Shown: positions 10,555-20,984 of the stretch, piece by piece
Layout: each line of letters opens with the position of its first letter
Position numbering within the stretch: position 1 is the stretch's first letter
Assembly: GCA_950097015.1 (NCBI GenBank)
Contig: CATNEN010000030.1
Coordinates: forward strand, 4,635,001-4,699,000
DNA from: Macrostomum hystrix
Lineage: Eukaryota > Platyhelminthes > Macrostomidae
Direction: 5' to 3'
DNA: 64,000 nucleotides
The notes under the pieces: model-generated
The model's input: the letters and a program-made list of their open reading frames with translations, nothing else
Databases searched by the model: none
What the model was told of the DNA's origin: nothing
Program-made: the position numbers and the translations under genes

Positions 10555-13231
10555 GCGCGAGCCTCAATGTGGACAGTCGGTACAAGGGGCGAAAATTGAT
10601 TGCCTCGATTGGAATAGTTCTATGTGCATTTTTAGATCATTTTGCATCAGAAATGTTAAAAATTAACAAACTATCATTTCCATAATAAAAATGGACAAAC
10701 TTTGCTGATGAAAACCAAACTATGATTAATATAATAATATGGTATTACTAACGTTAGGAATGCCATCTGTCATCTAGTGATGTGGATTTGGTATTCTTGT
10801 GTGCCAGGCACTTTCTTGAATGGTGCGTTTGAACTGTGGTATCTAGATCCAAAAGGTCCATGACCCAAGGTCAAAATCAAAACAATTTGTTACTTCACAG
10901 TTGGAAAAGCTTTTTTATTCAATTACAAGTATAAGTCTGAGTAGCTAGAGGCAGTTTTAATCGCACAATCAGGTTATAATATTGAAAATTAATTAGACTG
11001 ATTGCCTTCGATCACAGTAGAAATTAATCAACTGTCAACAAGCTTTGCATTCGAATAAATCAATAAATGATGTGAGAATCAAATTTCCAATCTATTTAAT
11101 TAGCCCTTCGATTGAGTCAGAAGTTCGCAGTGGTTGTCTAAATACCCTTAATACTTTTCTCGGGGGATTGGGAGAAAAAAGTTTACCTGCGTATCCCCAT
11201 TCAGACCCATTTCTCAATATACGAGATGGACTCGACCCTCAAAGAGGAGCAAATTCAGACTTGATAGAATGGTCTGAAATTGATGCAAGCTACTCTCCCT
11301 ATCCGTCTACACTTACAGTGAGGAGGCCTGCAGAATGCAATGCATGGGAACTGGGGCGGCCCACAGCTCTAATCAGCAGCCTCATTATAGGCCCCAGCAA
11401 GAAGTCTATTAGCGTGAGAATTCACTGAAAGCGATGTGGAGCCCATGAAGAGCTGATGGAAGAAAGAGAAGAATGCAACTGCGAGAGTGGGAAGGATTAA
11501 AGGAGATGGGCAAGAGGAAGTGGCCTTCCCTAAGCCCGGGAATCTGGGGGTCCGTCTGCTGAATCAAACAATGCCGGCCTGAATTGAAAGTCTGCGAGAC
11601 TGAGGCACGGAGAGAGTTTGGAAAATCCTGCAGTGGGAGAAGAAGTTGGGTATGAAGATGGTGGGTCTCAGGTAGAAATTGAACAGACTGGCGCATGGTT
11701 CGGACTCTCCGGGGTATTCTCGTCCAATTCAGCCTCGAATATCTGAAGTGGAGTGGAGAAGCTAGCAGGATGGAGATTTCTTCTAGTTTCCTGACGCCCC
11801 ATTCAAACCTCAGCGGGCTTGTCTGAGCTCCGTGCATGAGTGTTTTCTTTAGCAGCGAGCTCGATGGATGAGCGAGAATCTCTGAGCTAGCTTCAACAAC
11901 AAAAACAGTTTTCTTTGAAGGGGTTTACTTCGATTATGGTTGTAAAAACTGAGGACATAAGGGTGAAAAAGCATCTTCGAGTAAAGGATGGAGTGGTCGG
12001 ATTTCAGGGCTGCGGATGTTGCTGTGGAACTGGCTGGCAGAGCAACGCATATACTGAAAACAGATCTACTGAGTGAGCTACATGCATTAGTTCTACATTC
12101 CAGTACTGCTTGTACAAGGGTAAACGTGGCCCAAATTACACTTGTAATTCTGATCAATTCGACATGTTAGCAATATCACAGTAGTAACTTCGCATCAGTA
12201 TGCATGAGTGTCTGAGTTCTGAATCTTGCTCACTGAAAATGCCGGTGCACTGAATCGCTGCCAATAGTCACAGTGCTATTTTCCCAGCGTGATATCTGGC
12301 AGCTGAATACTGACTGCATCGACCAGCGGCTCACTTCTCCATCCCTCATTCTTGCTCTGCTGCTGTGCAGCTTGCTGGAGCCCACAGCTCCCGATCGGTA
12401 AATAGACGCCTGGGAGCAGCGGAGATAAGAGGGGAGTGCGAGTGCCATGTCAGGATGATGGAATGCCCACAAATTCATCTGCTGGTTTGCCTACTTGTTT
12501 GCTAATCCTGGAAAGTAAAGCTGTTGTGTGGAATAAAATTCTTTTTTCATTTTTTCTTGTAAAATCCTTGCTAGTCGTTAATCGGATGATTTTCCGTCTG
12601 TAAAAAATCAAATGCTCACCTCTTTTCAGCAGCAACAGAAGCAAATAAATTAGTTTTTGTATGCTGGCAAACTTGAGAGATCCTATATGTAGAGATGGCT
12701 AGCCAAATTGCAAGCGGGTCGTTTCACCAAGCGCTGGCTATGTGTCTATAAATAGACACATCGACCGGCACTGAAAACGAGGCCGTCCGCATTCATTACG
12801 GCTGGGGATTCCCCGTTGGCTCAGCAAGCAACCAATCAGTGGAATTGGCAGTCTGCACATACAGCATTGTCTGAGGATTAGAAAGAAAGTCTTTTCTTGC
12901 TTCCAGCTCAATGTCTATTGAAAATATATTGGAAATGAAGGTTGGTTACGATTAGGTTAGGCGAGCGACAATGAATCTAGAAATCCAAAAAAGAGTGAAT
13001 TGACTACAATACATACTGACTGAGTGCTTTGTTGTCACTTTGTGTTGCGATTGAAAATGTATAGGCTCTATCAAGTGTCTGCTTGTGGTTAGTCGATGTC
13101 CGCTCGATTTCATTTTTGGTGTCTGCTATTTCGTGATATCTTACAGCTTACCACCATTCGGCATCTTCATCTTTGGTATTCATCTTCATCTTCGGTCTTC
13201 ATCGTCATTTTCCATTCGGTTTCTGTTAATC
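10555..13231. other. Intergenic stretch upstream of the protocadherin
   Basis: Should contain the promoter of the minus-strand protocadherin, but I see no clear TATA or initiator near 10.6 kb. Longer open frames on both strands at 11045-11837 overlap one another and show no domain I recognise. The 12740-12761 palindrome is listed separately. Confidence 0.4.
12740..12761. other. Perfect 10-bp-arm palindrome containing TATAAATA
   Basis: ATGTGTCTAT, AA, ATAGACACAT forms a perfect inverted repeat with a 2-bp centre. The core CTATAAATAG resembles a TATA box, but no transcript start or gene beginning is visible within 300 bp on either side, so a promoter role is only a possibility. Confidence 0.4.
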
Positions 13232-13540
13232 GCTAGTTGTCAGTATTCCGTACCTGTTTGTCAGTATTCTGTACCTGCTTGTCAGCATTCGGAACCTGCT
13301 TGTCGGTATTCTGTACCTGCTTGTCAGTATTCTGTACCTGCTTGTCGGTATTCTGTACCTGCTTGTCAGTATTCTGTACCTGCTTGTCAGTATTCTGTAC
13401 CTGCTTGTCAGTATTCTGTACCTGCTTGTCAGCATTCGGAACCTGCTAGTCAGTATTCGGAACCTGCTAGTCAGTATTCGGAACCTGCTAGTCAGCATTC
13501 GGAACCTGCTAGTCAGTATTCGGAACCTTCCTGTTAGTAA
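13232..13540. repeat. Minisatellite D, 21-bp unit, about 14 copies
   Basis: Tandem units alternate between TGTCAGTATTCTGTACC and TAGTCAGTATTCGGAACC forms. Variants are ordered: GTA types in the middle, GGAACC types at the right end. A plus frame beginning near 13085 runs through the whole array as heptapeptides (CQYSVPA, later SQYSEPA) and ends at 13537 just after it. Two other frames are also open, as expected for a 21-bp period, so coding status is undecided. Confidence 0.93.
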
Positions 13541-13790
13541 TACTACTACTAATCATACACTACTACAACTACAAATAAGAATAATACCGATTGTATTATT
13601 TGTATTGGAATCTGAATTATGATAATACCAACAATAGCTCGTACAATTACTGATGACGGATTACTACAACTACTACGACTGCAAATATTTATAATGACGA
13701 TAGTAATAAAGGTCATAATCATAATAAAAAATAACAACAATAATTCAATTACTACTAATGCTACTACTATTAGGTAATAATGAACCAAAG
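13541..13790. repeat. ACT/AAT-rich simple sequence
   Basis: Low-complexity stretch of interrupted ACT, ACA and AAT triplets immediately after minisatellite D. The Val/Ile-rich minus frame across it is a composition artefact. Confidence 0.75.
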
Positions 13791-14656
13791 TCAGGCAAGT
13801 GCAGGCTACGAAAACTCTTAAACAGCGATAGAGCACAAACGTCATTATTTATTTTGTAGAGAATGAATTGTGCAGTGTGAGCAATGTACATAAAAATAGT
13901 CAAGGGACAGAGAGACATTGAAAAAGAGAGAAATACCGTAAATTCAAATATTAAAATACAACCACACCCCCTGGTCTCTACGAACGGCATATCGCCTCGC
14001 GGAGTTTCCTTTTTGATGCCGCGTTTTCGTCGCGGAGGGGAACCTCGACTGCACCAGCAGGGCGAGGTTGAAGAGAATCATAACACGGAAACCAGGACTG
14101 CCTGCGAAAGACGTCTGTAAAGACGTTCGCCGGGGGCTTTAGCGCTGCCAGCCCTGCACCACCGCTTCTAGCCGATCCAATCACTCTTCACCTAAGGCAG
14201 ACCCAACTGGCCAGGCATGCCAACCCGGCAGGAGCTCTAAGTGGGTGCCGAACCAAAGCACTGAAAATTCTACAGTACAAAAGAGCTGGCGGTGCGCCTA
14301 CAACTGGACGCGATTGCCATGCAATAATCAAAGCTATAATCAAAGCAGGTCGCAGCTGTGAGGAGCAGGTTGCCGAAATTGTGCAGGCCATCTGGGATGA
14401 CTGGCTATGCAAACTGCACCTTAAAAAGATCGCCATGACGCTGGACTGTTCCCGTGCATTTGAGCGGTTTGGGTAGCTCGTCTTCTCCAACGACTCATCG
14501 AATAATGTGCCCCACCCTATAATGGGCATCACTCTAGCGACAGCGCGCATCTGGCGTGCTACCAGCCCAAGCTGACCGGACATGTACAGGCAGTTTACAG
14601 CCAAAAAATACACAGCATGACGGACCACGAGCCCAGCAGGCTGAATTACGGGTAGG

Positions 14657-14757
14657 CAACTACTACTGCTGCTACAACAACAACAACAACTACTACTACT
14701 ACTACTATTACTACTACTACAAATACTACTACTACTACGACCTACTACTACCCCAAG
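14657..14757. repeat. (CAA)n/(CTA)n triplet repeat
   Basis: A CAA run followed by an interrupted CTA run. Open frames across it read poly-Tyr/Asn or poly-Ser/Cys and are not credible genes. Confidence 0.9.
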
Positions 14758-15268
14758 CAGCCCGAAGAAACATTGCATGTTGTCACTGTTTCGATGTCAG
14801 TGATATGAAGGAATATTAGGAAAGCATATGTACCTGCTCGCAAATCAAGTATAACAAAGGAGACTTTCTGGACGAGTGATAATTGCGCAACAAGCTAGAG
14901 GGTTCTACTCGTAAAAAGGAATTATGGACCAATGGTTACTTTTTTAGTTCGATTTCTTGACTCAATTTATCTCTTCAGCCAATGATAAACGCACAGCATG
15001 CCGTTGGTATTGTGCAAAATCTTCAGGCAGTAAGGAGCTACGGCATTTAGCAACCCGGTGCGGTGCAATAGGATTGAGGAGGCTATTAAGAAAGCTAACA
15101 AATACCTTATCGTTTCTAAGTATGATTGGAAACTAGAATTAGGAAGTCTTCTTTGCGGCACGAATGGTAAAAGCTTCTTACAGAATATAGAGAACTAGAA
15201 GGCTTGATACTTTTGAAAACAGCACCTAAAATATTAACACTACCCCTGAGCAATTGGTTCCTGCCAGC

Positions 15269-17795
15269 ATGGACACTGAGCTGCTTGCGGAGCGGTTCAC
15301 CCTGGCCCTTCTCGCCCAGCCGCAACTGCGTGTCGACGACGATTTGCAAATGATCATGGCCTGGTTTAAGGATCTATCCAGAGCGGAGGCTCAGAGGGGC
15401 AAAATTTGCGTGCTGGGAGAACTGGACGACAGTAAGAGCTTTTCGTCTTTTTTCTCTGCATGAAAAAGCGAAACTTCCTGTTTAGCTTGAAAGGGCTGAG
15501 AGCGTATCTGTGATTGAATATGCAGTGCTCCAGTTTTTGGGATGCTTCCTGCTGGTGCTTTTCTTCTTGCCAATTTGTGTCATACGAAAATGACATCTGA
15601 GGCAATCAAAGGTGCAAGTTTCCCCACGCCTATATGAGCGCCAATAGGAGCTAGAATAAATAAATGCTGGCTCATATATTGCTCTCTTAAGCTCTGAGCT
15701 TAACTTATAAGTTTATACATGAAAACACAAAGCTAAAACTATAACTTTAAAAAGTTTTCCTACTCAGTTAGGTATTTTGTGTTTATTCGAAGAAAGTGTT
15801 GCTAGAGTGTGCGCCTATCTTTCCGCTATTCGTCAGTCTATTTCGCACGCTCTTATACGACTATTAACTACTTTGGGGTCAGTTGCAGAGCGATCTAACG
15901 CGTTTGCCTCTCGCACCAAGGTCCCTGAGCTCGATTCCGCGGCGAGGCCACATTCATTTGGGACGGAGCCGCGGAGAGAAGGCTTGTGGGCTTGTCGTGC
16001 AGTTTACGTACGCCCTTTACGCCGTAAAGGGCCAAACTCCACAGTGATCTTCTAGTTGTCCTCGTGTTTTTCTTTTTTAACTAAAATGGCTTGATACGCA
16101 AATTCAATACTTTTTCGGTAAAGTATACTCATATGAAGTTCAGGGTCTGTAAATTATGCGTGGGAATCTTGAAATTCAGAAAGTATTGAATAGTACAGTC
16201 CTCATTAGCGATCACTTTCTTTTTTATTCTCGCATGCCACTCTCTAGAGTACGAAGAAAGCCGCTCGTTTTTATTTATAGCTTTTTGTTTTCGTTTTACA
16301 TAAATAATATCTTCAGGCGTACTAAAAGTGTTGGTCAAATACTCTTTATTGGAGACTCAACCGCGTGGCAAGCTGCTCATAAGAAAGGGTGAAAATGGTG
16401 ACTTCATGTATATCATCCTGTTGGGAGAGTGCGAGGTTCGCGTGTCTACTTCCGATGCCTCAGCCTGCAAGGAGGGCGACGTTATTCACGGTGGCCCCAA
16501 GGAGTTCGGCGACGCTCTTGGCGTTTTGGTCGGCATTGTCGGGCGTGAGTTAGTTTGCTTCGAACCTAATAAAACTGTAGGGCCGCTCTATAAAATAGAG
16601 GTATGAGCATATTAATAGGAAACTACGCCTATAAAGATGCAGGTGCAGGCATGGGGAGGCAACGTCAGGAAGTGGGAGCATTTGGCCCAAGCAGAGCATG
16701 GGACGCCAGTCCACCTCTAAACTCGCGCCTTTTTTGGTTGATTCTCAGGCATAAGATGCCTAAATTCCGATCGAGGATTTGGTAATATCAGAGGAAAGCT
16801 TTGCAGTGGAGCTAAGGACCTTTACTACCTGTAATTTACTGAACTTACTGCTTTAAGTTTATCTTACATATGTACTAATAGGACAAATATTCTACATTTT
16901 AGAAGGGGCCTTGATCGGAGAGGTGGCTCTCGTTCGCAAGGTGGTTCGTACAGCGAACGTAATGCACTATGGTTCGAATATCCAGGTCACTATATCAACG
17001 AACCCTTCAAAGCTCATTAGAAAAGCTAGAACAGGAGCGGGAATCATTTGCCAGCAATTTTCATCTGGTTAGCAACTATAATCCGAAGCTTAAGCAGCAG
17101 TTTATCAGGGTACTTATGAAGCAAAAGTACAACAATAGCGACATCATCGTGCGCCAGGGAGACAAGATTGAAGATATATACTTCATCGTCAGGTAAGCTG
17201 TTCGATGACTACTTTAGCTTCCTGTACATTTATCATTTAAAGATTTTTAGCGTTTTCTTTGCTTTTGCAACTTTCACAAATAAGTAAGATTTTTACTAAG
17301 TTTGTTAAGTACCTTACCAAAAATAGTCTTTTTAATGTGTGCTAATTCAAGGTCCTAATCAAACAACCCGCCAATCGGCAGATTTGGTGTACAACAGATC
17401 TTTCGAATTCACGTTGAAATTATGGAAAGATAATTTGTACAAATTTCACAAATTTCACAAATTTCTACTTTCACGTACAAATTTGTACAATCGAGTACAA
17501 CCTTAAAACTCTACAACTAAAAAATCTGCTGTTAACTCTAGCGGCGAGGTGCTGCTTTACATAGATACGAGGCGATTCGCCGGTCAGTACGAGTTGCACC
17601 TACAAGCCAAGAATATCTACTCCATTTTGCCTGGCGGCGCTCAGAGCGGACGAAAATCGGCGTACGGCCCACGACACCGTCGTCAGCAACCTGCTTTAGT
17701 CGGCGGCCTTGCGTCGGGTACTCGGATTGTGTGGAGCTGTGTCAGCAGGCATGGCATGCTTAGCGATTTTGAAGTTCTGGCGCAGCTGCCAAGCC
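15269..17795 (+). CDS. Cyclic-nucleotide-binding-domain protein, frameshifted in this sequence
   Basis: Exons 15269-15431, 16317-16544, 16903-17192 and 17542-17795 join in phase at every junction. The first encodes a helical lead-in (DDDLQMIMAWFKDLSRAEAQ). Exons 2-3 make one cNMP fold: RKGENGDFMYIILLGECEV, then the phosphate-binding cassette GEVALVRKVVRTANV with its Glu and Arg kept. Exons 3-4 start a second fold (VRQGDKIEDIYFIVSGEV, later DFEVLAQLPS). Within exon 3 the frame that carries RTANV hits a stop, while the frame giving MVRISRSLYQRTL resumes at 16969. The junction is also a few residues short of a normal fold, suggesting a small deletion or sequence error. No kinase or channel segment is seen; the architecture resembles CNBD2-type or regulatory-subunit proteins, but orthology is not established. 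The end of the gene is not found. Confidence 0.7.
15880..16060 (+). mobile_element. Probable tRNA-derived SINE
   Basis: Contains an A-box-like GTTGCAGAGCGATC, then GTTTGCCTCTCGCACCAAGG and a B-box-like GAGCTCGATTCC about 50 bp downstream, in the order and spacing of a tRNA gene. The 3' half (GGACGGAGCCGCGG, GGCTTGTCGTGCAGTTTACG) is unrelated to tRNA and has no open frame. It sits in the first intron of the cNMP-domain gene. I see no clear target-site duplication and no second copy in this window. Confidence 0.5.
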
Positions 17796-17796
17796 G

Positions 17797-17862
17797 TATG
17801 TCGTCTGTCTGTCTGTCTGTTTGTGGAATATCGTTCCACAGGCTGGATGCCTCAACCAAAAA
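17797..17862 (-). mobile_element. Retroelement tail, minus orientation
   Basis: On the minus strand it reads TTTTGGTTGAGGCATCCAGC, CTGTGGAACG, ATTCCAC, then a CAGA run, matching the plus-strand tail at 3900-3965. Its tail end lies directly against the last recognised exon of the cNMP-domain gene, so the GTATGT donor assigned there lies at the element boundary. Confidence 0.6.
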
Positions 17863-18253
17863 GAATCGAGATTTTTCTAGAACTTAAAAAAATTCAAGTC
17901 AGACTACTTTTAGCATGGAGGAAAGAATAGAATTGAGTGCTATTCTGAGCCAGCCATTTTTGTTTCGCGAAATTTTCACTTTTAGCATCTTTGTCGCCTC
18001 GTTCCTTCCTATTGGCTCGTGAATGCCATAGACGAGCGTGTTTTTTATTTTTTATTGTCACGGACAACTAAAACTCTCGGGACGCGAAACGAGCCAATTC
18101 ATGGCAAAAAATCTGAGGGGCTCGCTTAAAAGTATTGTTCTATGGCTTTTTCGAGTCTTCTCTGCTATCAAGCAAATTAAAATTGCTTTAGCTGCGGCCA
18201 GCAGTGAAGCTAAGCTGAATATCAAGAGAAGCATTTTTTATTCACTTGATGAA

Positions 18254-18388
18254 ATGCCAAGAAAGTGCAGCGCATTTCCGTGCTCGTCAAATTACAACTC
18301 TGAAGCCGTTCGAACACGGATATTTGCGTTTCCCAGAGATCCACAGGAGCGAGAGCGATGGAGAAAGGCGCTGCCAAATTCTCCAGGT
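18254..18388 (+). pseudogene. THAP zinc-finger exon fragment of the transposon
   Basis: Translates as MPRKCSAFPCSSNY, then FAFPRDPQERERWRKALPN. This is the N-terminal half of a THAP (C2CH) finger: the Met-x-x-x-C-x4-C start and the FxFPxDPxxRxRW block. A GTAAGA donor follows at 18389. The second half, with the HxxC pair and the AVPTIF-type end, is not found before the right terminal repeat. The reading frame is open upstream into the left terminal repeat without a better start. Confidence 0.75.
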
Positions 18389-18839
18389 AAGAAACCAGAT
18401 CATTTGCTGTCATTACTGAGCTGCATAATTCCGCTTCAATAGTGCATGCCAGTCTCGTCCAAACAACTTGAAACCCAAAATTTATTATTTTAGAGAGTGA
18501 CTGACAATATGGGCGTGTGCGTAAAGCATTAGACTTATCCTGTCTACAGCAGTTTTATTCTGCACTCTCCTACGTGCGCAACTCGCGTGCAGAAGCTGTT
18601 TTATGTTATTAAGGACTTTTACTTTCCAACTAAGACACAGTTCAGCATGGACAGTGTGTCCCGTCGGCTAGCCAACGTTTTTTTTCAAAGGACTAGTAAG
18701 ACGCTCGTCAAAACTCCCACCAATACCGACGACATCCCATGATAGATAGCTTCGGAAGTTAGATGCTCAGTATGTGAAGTTCCAGCGTTTCCTTTATGTA
18801 CGAGCTACTGACTGTTTGTGTCGTCTTGTTCTTGGAGTT

Positions 18840-18962
18840 CCGTATTTGCTTCTATTTTCTTGCCGTTGGAGTTTCATCTTCGCTTTCACCCTTTATCTTC
18901 TTACCGTTGGAGTTATATCTTTGCTTTCATCTTTTATCTTCTTGCCGTTGGAGTTTTTTTGT
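18840..18962. repeat. Short tandem repeat inside the THAP transposon
   Basis: Three imperfect copies of a unit of about 43 bp with TTCTTGCCGTTGGAGTT and TTTCATCTTTTATC. The overlapping open frames in all three phases follow from the repeat. Confidence 0.75.
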
Positions 18963-19624
18963 TGATATGGCGGTTACTTTATTGTAAATACATTGTAACT
19001 ATATCACTGGTTCCTATTCTTTAAATTAAATACTCGACATTGCCTCGCTTTACTATTTACTATCTAACCGTTAATGCCTGATAGCAGAGAAGACTTGAAA
19101 AGCCATAGAACAATACTTTTAAGCGAGCCCCTCAGATTTTTTGCCATGAATTGGCTCGTTTCGCGTCCCGAGGGTTTTAGTTGTCCCTGTCTATTCTATT
19201 AAAACAAATTTAAATAAAATGCCCGCGACTCTGTCAGCCAAGGGCATGTCAGCTTAGTTGAGCTTGTTGTTCGAAAATGCGTTCGTCTATGGCATTCACG
19301 AGCCAATAGGAAGGAACAGGGGGGGCGAGGATGCTAAAAGTGAAAATTGGGCGAAACAAAAATAGCTGGCTCAGAATAGCACTCCATTCTATTCTTTCCT
19401 CCATGAATTTTAGCCGCATCGTGAATCGACGAAGAGAGCAAGATAAGTTTCGGCCATAAACATCTTCAAGAAAAAAAGACATCATCATTTTAGCCAGCTA
19501 TCTGCACACCGGCTCTTCTTAAAAAACGAATATTGACAGTCTTGACTGCATTCTTTAGTTTTTAGATTGAATGTAACCTACTATATAGTCAGAAATTTTG
19601 TCAAGCAATTAGCTAAGCAGGACC

Positions 19625-20984
19625 ATGGCAACAGCCTCTGGCGACTGCGTCACCAATTCTGGCGCAGATTTGAATCGGCTCTGGACTTTCAAGAGCGTCG
19701 TTCTGGGAGATAAAGGCGTCGGCAAGACCTGGCTGGTGAACAATATGCTGACTGGGTGCGGCAGCGATGAAACCAAATCCAAGGAGACTGAGGAGGCGGC
19801 AAACACTGGCGGAGTGACTTTCCACATGGCGAAGATGGAGCTGGGCGGAGGCAGTACGGGGATTCTGCATGTGTATGACACTTCTGGCAAAGAGAGGTTA
19901 GGCTGCACTCTGTTGCAGGTGCTGTTGTCTAATTAGAAACTTTTAAGGCGCTTAACGCTTGGTGTGCCATTAAATCGTGATTCTCAAGTTCCTCATGGAA
20001 ATCCAAAGTTAGAAACTCATCAGATTACTTCAAGTAGGCTCATTTTTTATCACAATTATCGGGCCATCGTAAGGTCTTAGTGAGGCAGATTAGGTTTAAT
20101 TTGTCAACAATTTGGCAATAAAATAAGAGATATTTGCATTGCTCGAGCGAAGTTCTAATAAGGAACATTTATTGTGCATTCAGTTGCATTATGTGCATTG
20201 TGGTTTTAATTATCTCAAATGCGGTTAATTAGCTCAACACCCAGCGCATAAGTTAAAAGAGAGTGCTGCAGCGTCACACGAGATTAAGAATACTTCTTTG
20301 ATGCGAGGATGATGAGATTTCCCTCATTCACCATCGACTATTACTATCCCAACCGCCTCCAGATTCCAGGAACTCCAAGCCAACTTAATGAGAGACGTCG
20401 GCTGCGCCATAATTGTATTCGATCCTTGCCACCAATCCGCTGAAGCTTGCTGTGCCTCCCTTGCCGAATGGCACCAGCTGGTGCGTCAGTACTCCGACGC
20501 TCAGTCTGTGTCGGAGCTTGCTGTACTCTTCTGCCTGGTTGCCGTCTTTAACTGTGATGCAACAGTTCAAGTTGCCGAAGGAGGCAACTGCAAGGATATC
20601 GGCGGCTGCCGAGGCCGCAGCTGCGATCACTTGCGTTGCCTATCCGCTGGCCAGTCATTCGCCGAGGCGCTGTGTGGCCAATTTTTCCAGTGCCAGCGTG
20701 CTGGTCATGTCGGCCGGCCCAGATGCGAGTGGCTTGGCGGACAGGAGCTCAGCCCAGCTTGGCTGGGCAGCGAGCTCATGAGGCGACAACTCTGCTCGTT
20801 CGCCAAGCAGCCGGTGCGTCCGAAAGCTAAAACTGCAGACAAAGAAGACAAAGTGACGCAGCTGCGGCTGAGGAAGTCAAAGAGCTGCTGTCAGCAGCTC
20901 GTTGAGCAACTGAACGCGCTACTGAATCTTCCCGCAATGGTTGCTGTGTTTCTAGCTAGCCGACCGCCAACAAGCCAGAAGTGA
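19625..20984 (+). CDS. Divergent Rab-like small GTPase with C-terminal extension
   Basis: Two exons, 19625-19918 and 20370-20984, join in phase 0 for about 302 residues. Exon 1 carries the P-loop GDKGVGKTW and the switch II motif DTSGKER; exon 2 opens with RDVGCAIIVFDPCHQSAEAC, matching the Rab strand-4 block. The canonical NKxD guanine motif is not intact (LVAVFNCD at the expected place), and no C-terminal prenylation cysteines are seen (the protein ends RPPTSQK). The exon 1 donor (CAG|GTGCTG) is weak; an alternative GTTAGG donor at 19897 breaks the frame. A diverged, non-prenylated or decaying Rab fits best. It begins about 200 bp after the THAP transposon. Confidence 0.6.

Larger units (their letters stand above)
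17914..19407. mobile_element. THAP-bearing DNA transposon with long terminal inverted repeats (P-like)
   Basis: The two ends are near-identical in inverted orientation. Left (about 17914-18172) begins ATGGAGGAAAGAATAGAAT and includes TTCCTATTGGCTCGTGAATG and CGAAACGAGCCAATTCATGG; the reverse complement of 19081-19407 carries the same blocks in the same order. The right arm has an extra insertion of about 60 bp. TTTTAGC lies at or near both outer ends, a possible degenerate target duplication. Inside is half a THAP domain. THAP domains are the DNA-binding part of P-element transposases, and ~1.5 kb is too short for a full transposase, so this is probably an internally deleted copy. No catalytic core is visible. 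Confidence 0.8.

Noticed and set aside
11409-11837. 142-codon minus frame
   Set aside because: Overlaps other equally long frames, has no domain, and codon composition is not convincing.
14188-14778. 196-codon minus frame with poly-Ser/Cys start
   Set aside because: Its N-terminal half is the triplet repeat read out of frame, and the remainder matches no family known to me.
15366-15605. Minus-strand frames around 15.4-15.6 kb
   Set aside because: Antisense shadows of the first cNMP-domain exon and its intron without domain signal.
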